Assembly (NCBI RefSeq): GCF_003086295.3
Contig: NC_092040.1
Location: 57,949,559 to 58,013,558, forward strand
Reading direction: 5' to 3'
Source of the DNA: Arachis hypogaea
Taxonomy: Eukaryota; Streptophyta; Magnoliopsida; Fabales; Fabaceae
Length of the DNA: 64,000 bases
Of this stretch, positions 55,303 through 64,000 are shown piece after piece; position 1 is the first letter of the stretch; each line of letters opens with the position of its first letter. The notes beneath the pieces are model-generated. The model searched no databases. It saw only the letters and a program-made list of their open reading frames with translations, and was not told the DNA's origin. The translations under genes and the position numbers were made by a program.

Positions 55303-56391
55303 TTCACCAACTGAACTAGAATATGAGTTTCTTATTTCTAATAATCTTGACGCTAGAGTCCAGATATCCTCAAAGAATATATATCGGTTCTTGCTTTTAT
55401 AACTTTCGATCTTCTTATTAATTCAAGCATATAACAAATCATTCTTTGACCAAAGAAAAACTTTCTCAAAAGCATTACATAAGTTGAAGTTCTAATGAAC
55501 ATTGAACAAAAAAAGATAACACAACTCACAAATTAGCCCTCAGTAGATGAATAACAATCTAGTTAATTAGCTCTCAGCAGATGGCCAGAAATGCCAAAAA
55601 TGTATACTTCCCCGAACGATGAACTTGAGATTATTTCAAACGGTCCTGAATCATTATATCATAGCTATGCCCAAAATGAGAACAAGGATCGAGGTCCAGT
55701 ACTTTATTATTGATCTCCATTCTCCTGCTTCATTAAATGAAATGAACAAGGATGGAAGTCTATGATCATTGGCTACAATGCTTCATGTTGAAGACTTGAA
55801 ATACAAGATCTTTGTTGATGATGCACAACTGGATTTAATCAACCACCATCACCTTATTGATATAACTTCACCAATGCAGCCTTTCCGGGATAGTATACTA
55901 AAAAGAAACAAGTAACTCTAAAGGTTTTTTGGTGCTTTGCTGACTGAATAATGTTTTGGTGGTAGTGTTCCTACCATTTGCAAAAATGAGACAATGGAAA
56001 ATACTACATATATCAAGGCCACTGGGACCGATAACTATACAACAGAAAGTTGTTACCACCAGTCACTAAACTCATTTCTCGTCATATTTCACTATTATCT
56101 ACCAAAAGCCTAACATCAAAAATATGCAAAATATTATATAGTTACATTAACAATTTCAAGACATGCATACTGAAACGAAAAAGACATACCTTAAATTATA
56201 TGTTAGAGCATGTTGCTAGGATCACAGGTAATGGAGGTGTAACCTACAACAATAACATAGATCAAGATCCTGATTTGTAAAATAAGAATTACACCCAAAA
56301 ATAGGCTCAACATGGAGAGAAATTTATCAGAACCAGCATTGAAGATTAAGTATTAATATGCATTAAATTAAAAGGGGGAAACAAAAATCAA
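55303..56391. other. AT-rich, nothing recognised
   Basis: No coding sequence, LTR end or inverted repeat that I can support. Confidence 0.4.
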
Positions 56392-56439
56392 TTATGCTAA
56401 GTGAAACTTAAAAATGCTTAAATGAGCAGCAAACCATAC

Positions 56440-56847
56440 CATGAATATTCTTTTAAGCTGTGAGATACCACTGGCAAACTTAACCTTTGGTGTATCTTTC
56501 TTAATCCTAGAATTCCTGCAGTGCAGACATATCATGTAGATAGGCAAGTTGTGGTTCAACATCGAGAATGCAAGATCATCACCATCTATTTTAATAGCTT
56601 GAAGATCCCTCCCAAATTCTATTGCATGAATCGGGGCTTTTGCCGACTCAGCCACATATGCCAAATTGTGTTCATTTGGTGGAATTGAAGTATATATTAG
56701 TCCATCTAAAGTCAAATCACCGTTAGCAATCATTTCTCTTGATTTGGCCACATCTCTTTCCTTGTTTATGAAAGTGCCATGAATTTCATTTGAGCGTCGA
56801 TGCACTTTGCCCCAGGAAGCATTCTTGCTGACTTTAGCATGATATGC
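56440..56847 (-). CDS. Unrecognised exon-like ORF
   Basis: The minus-strand frame is open from 56847 to 56392 without an ATG near its start. It contains SIPPNEHNLAYVAESAKAPI, AIEFGRDLQAIK and CLHCRNSRIKKDTPKVKFA. Base composition and residue use look like a real protein, unlike the AT-rich surroundings. A splice-acceptor-like TTAG precedes it (56848-56849) and a donor-like ATG|GTATGG follows at 56440/56439, so it reads as one internal exon of about 136 codons. The CLHC pair could bind metal. I do not recognise the family. Whether the gene is complete or a fragment cannot be judged from here. Confidence 0.5.
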
Positions 56848-59800
56848 CTAATTTCTGCCAGTAGGATCCATAAAAGAGATCTGTGAGATTCTTCGGAGGC
56901 AAAATATAAGCAAATTGCCTGATTTCTGCGATCTGACTATTGGGATTACTTTGATTTGTACCCTTTTCTAAACTTGATATAGCAATTTGTTTTGTTAGAA
57001 AGGAGGAAATCTTGAATCAGCAGCCACTGATCCAACAACAACCTCAGAAAAAGGTTTTTAACTATATGTTTTGAAACTACTATTATTAAATAGTCATAAG
57101 AAAGAACAAAAAATGCAAAAATAAAATATGGGTACAAAAGCTTTTGTTATCATGAGTATTGATCAAATCAACTATAATCAAAACACATCACGATACCAAA
57201 ACCTAGTATGTGTCTCATGTATCATGGCTACCGCTTAGATCATTTCTTGAGTTCTAGTGTTCCCTTCTACTTATAATGGAATTTATTTAGTTGTTATCAC
57301 ATTCTGGAAAATAAAACTAAAGCAAATCACTACCTGCTTGACATAGATGGTATCCTAAACTATTCCTTTAAAATTGATGTTGAAAATGCGTAAGTATGAA
57401 ACTTTATTAATCCCCCCGTATCAAAAAATGTATTTAAGGTCAATGATTGCACCGGTTAATTTAGATCAATTTATCTCAATCTCTCACAAATTTAAGTAAA
57501 TTAGGTATAGCAGTTTGTACAGTGAAAATGGTGAACTAATTACCTAATAGAGTTTCATATCTTGAGTCTTGTATTGTTGATTCTTGCAAATTTGCGACAA
57601 ATACTAACGAACTTTTCAAGAATAAGACTAATGAGCTAGTAAATGGAGGCAATATCTGATGGTTTCCCTAGACGTTTGCAGTTTTGAAAAAAGAAATTAT
57701 TAGTCCTCCTAAGAAATTCTTCTAAGTACACATCTATTTAATAAAGAAACAAAGAATTAATTGCCTTTTAAAATTTAAAACACATAAAAAAACATTTCAT
57801 GTTCAATTAACTTAGTACTTAGAAGAATGTTCAGTTAAAAAATAATCATAATAAACTAAGCATACAAGCATCACAACTACTCTTATCAACGTCATTACAT
57901 CTTTCTTTTATTAACCCTATCCCCAATAAAATAATAAAAAAACCAAAAAAACAGAACAAGTTCCTACATATATTTTAAGCACATGGTTTGAAAATGCTAC
58001 CTTTGTTAAAATAGGATGGCTTTAAAACTAATATTAATGTTCGTATTGCATAGCACAAATATCTACCCAAAAAAGAATTTTATTCAACTAACTGATGGAT
58101 GCGGCTCTCAATAGCACAGACCTATAATCGAAACAAAAAAAACATTAAAACATAATTAAATGACCATATGAACGTTAGGAAAAATGTAGAATGAACAAGT
58201 ACAAGAATTTACTACTATTCACTGTACAAATACATGTATAACCAACTATAAATGCCAAGAGTTTAAACATAAGAACATCATTACTTGTTGATATAAATAT
58301 GGGGGAAGATAGAAGTTCATTAAGCATACACCCAACCTATAATCCTCCAAGGATACAGAAAGAGAGAAGATCCTTGCATTGATGAGGCATCTTTTTTCCT
58401 AGGGGATTAACACCTGGAAAAACTTTAACATGAGTGTTGGATGTACTGAGATACTTAAAAAGACAATCATCAATAAAAATTCTCTTGATCATTGATGTAA
58501 AACTAAATCAATAAACACAAATTAATCTCAAGCTTCCAATGATACCCAACTCTAGCTTTCTTCATATGAGCCACATAATGCAGATCCTATATTAGATATA
58601 TATGCAAAAAGCAATATAAGTACAGATTCTTCTTCGCCAATGTTTGGCTACACAGCAAAGGGGTAGGCATAGGATGGATTTTTAAAAATCCAAACTGCAT
58701 CCACTTTAGAACTAGCTTTGTGGTTTATAAAACCAAATTAGACCCGGAATAAAAAAGCGAAATCAGCTTTAAACCGTTTTGAGAAAATATAAACTGATTT
58801 TATTTCGGTTTTAATATTTAAATCCCGTTTTACATACCAACCTGTTTTGAATGAGGATTTTTTGTAAACTCTTTTTTAAAATCAGATTTTTAACCCCAAA
58901 ACCAGATTTTTTAACTAAAAATACACTTTTAAAACCAGTTTTTAGAAATCCAATTTTCAAACCAAAATTTATAACATCAAAACCAGGATATCTAAACCAA
59001 AAATCCAATTTCAAAACCAATTTTTAGAAATCTAATTTTCAAACCATATTTTTAACCTCAAAACCATATGTTTAATCTAAAATCCAGTTTTAAAATCAGT
59101 TTTTTGAAATTCAATTTTCAAAGCATGTTTTTTGTAAAAGTAAAATTAATACTAAAGTCTTGTTTAAACCAACAGTAGGAGACATGTCTGCTACTTCAGT
59201 ATTACATCTATTAGTCATCTTGCACTCCATGTAAAGCAAGGTATATAACTCAAAATTTGATGCCGAACATATTACAATTAAAATAAATGGGACAAAAATA
59301 TCCAACAATATAAATCGGGTAGCAATGAATTTATGTGACAAAGTTCTGCCCAGATTAGGTTGCGCTGTTATCTAATTTGGATAATCGTATGATGAAATTG
59401 TCCAAAGTTAGAAGAAAACTAAAGCAACACAAAAATGAAAATGGACACCAAACAGGCCTCGGATTCCACAATTTACTATCTTTCAATAATTTGATACAAT
59501 AAATTTACAAGCAAAGACAACATGTAATCTAATTATTGGCAAGCACGGCTAACAAAGAAGTAAAACCAGGGAATTTTTTGTGCTATAGGAATCACATTCA
59601 TTAAACACTTGGCGTCAAATAATCGCTACAAACCCAAAGATCCTAAGGAGCAACGATCATTGGAATCAATGGAGGGTCAATGTTTACAAATAAGATTCTT
59701 GTCGATAGCAGCAAGGTTTACTTCGATAAATTTTCAAAATTAGTAGGAATTATGTTTCTAAATAATAATTGGACAGTCATCATTCAAATGCCATAAAGTT

Positions 59801-60129
59801 AGATCATGCCTATATACAATACCATATACTATAAGTCTATTACTACAGCAAAGTCAATAAATTAGATGATCATTTATAAAATAATACCAATCTAGAGCAC
59901 TTAGTAATACACCATTACAACAACATATATATCTCCCCAGTTACTTGTTTCAGGAACTATATGTGTTACCAATTTATCAATTCCGACTAATTTCACAAAG
60001 ATAATCAATCAGGACATTAGTTTGGACCATCCATAAAGTTTTTGGGTTCATAAACTAATTTCACAGATAAAAATACAAACTCTCTATACCCTTAGAACGG
60101 TAAAACCTATAAAGAAAATTCAAAGAACA
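56848..60129. other. AT-rich intergenic or intronic sequence
   Basis: No further coding sequence supported. If the ORF at 56440 and the GC-rich patch at 60130 belong to one minus-strand gene, this would be intron. The repeat at 58860-59130 is listed separately. Confidence 0.4.
58860..59130. repeat. Degenerate tandem repeat, about 80-bp period
   Basis: TTTAGAAATCCAATTTTCAA recurs near 58942, 59023 and, more weakly, 59104, with AAAACCAGTTTTTA sub-repeats between. It is AT-rich and ageing; origin unknown. Confidence 0.6.
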
Positions 60130-60420
60130 GAATACGGTGGCACAGAGAACAGAGCCTAACCTTGAGGAAAGTCGAGGGTACCCAGAGAACAATGAAGAAC
60201 AGAGCTGGTCACTACTAGGAAAGGCATACGGCAGAACAAAAGACGTCAAACCAGAGTGGCAGTGCGACGAGAGACGCCAGAGACGCCATGCACTTGTGGT
60301 GGCGGCAGAAGACACAAACTGCAGTGCCAACATCTTGCTTGTGTGCCAGCTGCGGCAGAGAAAATAAGTGCCGACAGCTGAGTTTAGTGATGAGGAGAGT
60401 CAGAAGCTGAGATGACCATG
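60130..60420 (-). other. GC-rich patch, possible first exon or promoter
   Basis: A sharp rise in G, C and CpG in an AT-rich area. On the minus strand CCTCAAG|GTTAGG near 60160 could be a splice donor. Short frames exist on both strands, but none shows a family signature. It could be the 5' end of a minus-strand gene. Confidence 0.35.
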
Positions 60421-60696
60421 TATTAATAATAATAAAGTCTAATAAGCCTTCCTTCAATCATCAGGTTGTAACGTTTCATCTTTCTGTTTTATATTTTTAG
60501 TTAAATTAATAGAAATCAAATAATACTACCAATTAAAAATGGCAGAAGCAGAAACAAATAAATTAAAATGGTTTTAATATAAAGTCTTACTAAAATCAAA
60601 TAACAAACACTATCCAAGTAAGAAATTCAAAAAATTTTAACTCAGATAAAGTAATAAAACTCATAAAAGAAAGATAATAAATGTCTTCATTTCTAT

Positions 60697-62720
60697 CTAT
60701 TTTTGGGCGACCAATTTCTTTGCAACATTAATGATGTTTTTTTTGGCCTTATTGTAATTATTCAGCACCAAATTTAAGGTCAATTGCATGCGCGCAGTAT
60801 CGTCCACTGGCTGCATGTAGCAAAGTTAATAAATTAGTGAAGAGTTTACTTAATAAGGATACAATGTAAGGATATTTAATTTGTTATGTACGAACTTGTA
60901 TGATAAAGGAATTTATGGCCTTAACATATAGTTGCCATCTAGCATGCCACATTCCTGAATCGCACCTAATTCATACATATTAAATATTAGCTTCACTTTT
61001 GACAAAAAATTATTTGAATTTGTTTAAATTCATACAGTAACTTGTCTTACGAGTTTTCTTGTTATGGAAGATTCAATGGATAATAAATCCGAAATTCACC
61101 AAGTTGGTATGCAACTTCATCCGTATCCGACTTATCCTCAAATATCTCATCAAGCAATTGTTCATAAATCATCCAGTCAATAAAATTTGCCTACATTGAT
61201 AGAAAATATAATTATAAGTAATTATTGGTATGAATTAAATATGAGTTATGGGGAACAGAGTAAGAAGGAAGCATGAATAACTCACTAGTTGTCGAATCTG
61301 TTGCACCCTTATGGTTTTTCTTAATCTTTGTTGCGTCGGATCTACACATATCAACTATCTCTTCTTCACGTCGACACATAGTAAGTACCAGTGTCTATAG
61401 TTGTCTTGAATTGGTATATAAATCGAACATTTTCAACAAAACAAGGGTATAAGAAAAAATCATGGCAAATCATAGAAATTGGGTAGGTTTCAAATTAAAA
61501 ACTAATACATTAGCTACCTTTCACAACCGGCTAACGTCAGACAAATATGTTGAACAGTCCATTTCCACATTTAATGGTGTGAAACAAAACGAAAGTTCTT
61601 GTTCCTAAAAAGTTTAACATTCAAGATAAATTGCAATTAAAATTATTTGTTTTACTGTACTATACCATACAGTAAATATTGACTTCATATGACTTACAGT
61701 GACTCTAGGCCGAAGAAACCATGTCTTTGGACCTCTGGAACGAGTTTTTTCCTTGTGTGTCATTGTGCATGCAGCCATAGTTAATATCTACCAAGAGTAA
61801 AAACAACAAATAAAATTAGTATCCGAGGTTTAAAAATAAAAAAAAAAGTAAAGTGCAATTTACAGTTTTACATTAGAATCTATTTGGCGCATAGGCTTAA
61901 GTCCGTCAAATACTCTTCTACAACCATCTACACCTTCGTGTACTACTATTTTCTCACTGTTATATAAAAAATAATAAATAATCTTGGCGCATGACGATAT
62001 AAAATCAAAAATAATTTTGGCATCAATATGTATGTTAACAAGAGACTTACTCGGGGAAGCCATAAGCATTATATAAATATATAACTACCATTGCTTCTTC
62101 TTTATTAATGAGCATTTTTTTTTTGGGATTTCAAAAGTCAACTGAAATATAAATAAATTTGACATCATGGGAAATTTGTTTCAAGCTAAACCAAATCATA
62201 ATTAAATAAATCTTATTGGTATTATCAGCGAACGCAACCTTTCAACTTCGCATTTGCCGACATCCAACTCAAACTATTTTCCATCATGCTTGGTTGCCTA
62301 CATATTAAATGTATACATTACAGTTCTTTATTTTGAGAATTTTCAGGTTTTTTTTCACAATTTTTTATTGTTCATATGTTAGTATATTCACTTGCTATAA
62401 ACCATGAAATTCCCAGTTGGAAAATTTTAAAAAATACATAAAACAGAGATAACAAAAATGTATTACTTACCCTATTGCCATTTGCTTCTTCACCTCCAGA
62501 AGTGGACATTACCCTGGTTGAAGGAGGAGTTAATGTCTGGGCCAAATTCTGAAACTCTTGGCGTATCATCGTTTGGACTTCTTGTTTCACCGTCAAAATC
62601 TTTGAATCCATGTATTCAGTTAAACACTGGTACATAGGATTTAAGAGTAAATTGAAATGTTGACCGCTAACAAATAAATTGTCGAACGAGGTTTGCGTGT
62701 TCTCTTTGGAAAGAGTTTGG
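60697..62720 (-). pseudogene. Ulp1-type (peptidase C48) protease-like multi-exon gene, degenerate
   Basis: Exons inferred on the minus strand from splice signals and phase: 62720-62471 (coiled coil with TVKQEVQTMIRQEFQN, donor AGG|GTAAGT), possibly 62297 down to about 62220 (in-frame TAG), 62099-62051 (YNAYGFP, donor GTAAGT), 61956-61872, 61787-61698 (THKEKTRSRGPKTWFL, donor GTAAGT), 61604-61525 (STYLSDVSRL), 61394-61286 (HWYLLCVDVKKR, then TAG at 61357), about 61190-61110 (NFIDWMIYEQLLDEIFED), 60965-60926 (CDSGMWHARWQ) and 60810-60697 (PVDDTARMQ to a TAG stop). HWYLLCVD and the DxG-W block match the His and Cys motifs of Ulp1-like proteases. Most phases fit. Such genes travel with plant MULEs. 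The TAG makes it a likely pseudogene. Exon ends are approximate. Confidence 0.6.
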
Positions 62721-64000
62721 CTACAAAAGTACGAAATTAAATTACAGTTAATGGTTTCTTTTGTTTTAAGCTATCATACAGGTCTCTTCTGGTAACATAA
62801 TACAAAAAATAATTTTTACTAGAAAAAAAGTTATTTAATTATTAATTAATTAACATAGTCCTAATATGTAAAAAAAACTAATAAAAGGATTATAAAAAAA
62901 TTTGTAAGACAGTTGACTTTTATCATTGTGAAATTTTATATTTGTTAATTTTAAATATTAAGTCATGGTTAAACACTAAATTTATGAACATATTACAAAA
63001 ATTAGTATATCGTATATAAAAATCAATGAGATTACCATATTTTAATTTTTGTTTGGCCTAACTTGTTGAAAGTACTATATAAAGAAAAAAAATTATTGTT
63101 ACTAGAGATTAAAAGGTAACAGAAAAATTAGTCAATATTTTTTTAATTATTAAGTAATTAATATACAAATTAAATTAAAAATAGGAAGAGAGAAGTTGTT
63201 GTTAGGAAAAATTGATTATAAAATAAAATTTATGAAAACTTGTTTATGTAAAATAAGTGATGAATATACATAAATCGTGCTAAGGTGAGTTGAGGTAGGA
63301 TATTAAATGTAAATTGTGTAGATCGTGCTCGCATATGCTGGTTTAGTTTTAAAAAAAATAAAATTTTATGCCTACCACGTGTTATATACATCTTGAGACA
63401 CCCTATATATGTCCTGCCACAATTTATACTCTATTCCAGAATGCTATCAATACATAAATCGTGCTAGGGTGTGATATACAACATAATATCTAACAAATAT
63501 TACCCTAGCATATATATATATATATATATATATATTGATTTAGGGGATTCATGTTTTTGATTTTCATTTAGGAGAATCAAGTAAATTTAATCTTCTTTTG
63601 TTTTATTTAAATAAAAAAGGCATTAGGATCTATGTATAACCATCATGTTACTAATTCCCTAAATGCCTCTCTAGATATTCTTCAATGTGCCGACTATTCA
63701 TGGAACGTGAGAAGCAGATAAGTTTTTATTCAATCATAAATTTAAAAAAAAAATTAATCCTCAAAACAGAATAAAATCACATTTACTTTAGGATTTTATT
63801 TTTTGTTGTTTTATTTAAAATTTAAATAGATATAATTTAAATTAACAATTTCATTTAGTTTTATAAAGTTATATACAATCATATTATTGTATTCATATCA
63901 TTAATTTTATTTAGTCGATTTAAAATATATTAAGGCTTGAAACATTTAAATTTTAACTACACAATAAATACAATTGCATTTTTTAAAATTAATTTTTTTT
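62721..64000. other. AT-rich sequence, no gene supported
   Basis: Very AT-rich. A phrase TACATAAATCGTGCTAAGGTG at 63267 recurs at 63451 with one change. Nothing else recognised. Confidence 0.4.
63510..63535. repeat. (TA)n microsatellite
   Basis: About 13 uninterrupted AT dinucleotides. Confidence 0.95.

Noticed and set aside
58811..59020. 69-codon Phe/Leu/Lys-rich protein
   Set aside because: It translates a degenerate tandem repeat.
60061..60457. Small proteins on both strands in the GC-rich patch
   Set aside because: Overlapping frames on both strands without homology or clear start context.

Overview
The window is plant nuclear DNA, almost certainly a legume and most likely peanut (Arachis). 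This rests on plant Athila-type Ty3/gypsy polyproteins, primer-binding sites that match plant tRNA-Asp, a FAR1/MULE transposase relic, and the GGCGTTNAACGCC and TTTAAGTTTGGTGTTGTGATGAGCGG sequences that I associate with Arachis retroelements. The genus is recognised from memory, not from a search. No ordinary host gene is certain. Most of the window is nested LTR retrotransposons, many of them broken.

Layout. 1-14897: minus-strand Athila-type elements arranged as internal region A (partial) - LTR1 - internal region B - LTR2, so LTR1 is shared. 14898-17271: the 3' end of a second, plus-strand Athila-like family (E), rich in indels. 17272-18271: a gap of exactly 1000 N. 18272-31152: the same minus-strand arrangement again (gag D - LTR3 - internal region C - LTR4). 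31153-43832: family E again, as an internal 3' end - LTR - broken internal region E2 - LTR. 43833-48525: the 3' part of a plus-strand non-autonomous element with a plant transposon-protein-domain ORF and its 3' LTR. 48526-49746: the right part of an older LTR. 49747-51989: a FAR1/MULE transposase pseudogene cut by that LTR. 53362-55297: a solo LTR with a perfect ATTAT target duplication. 55303-64000: AT-rich sequence holding one unrecognised exon-like ORF, a GC-rich patch, and a multi-exon Ulp1 (C48)-like protease pseudogene on the minus strand.

How it fits together. The insertions are nested: older LTR into the FAR1 relic, then the non-autonomous element, then the E array, then the minus-strand Athila array. 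The two blocks on either side of the N gap carry the same junctions and matching LTR variants. The sequence facing the gap is full of small indels. An unmerged contig overlap or allelic duplication is therefore a serious alternative to a true 16-kb duplication.

The most striking signal is in family E. Short inverted repeats of the type TGGCGTTNAACGCCA recur with a period of almost exactly 31 bp at three places in the element: the LTR U3, the coding stretch between gag and protease, and the 3' untranslated region. A second signal is a stem-loop, CTTGCTTG-GGGA-CAAGCAAG, followed by an AAGTTTGGTGT box next to the 3' LTR. It is shared by three otherwise different element families on both strands.
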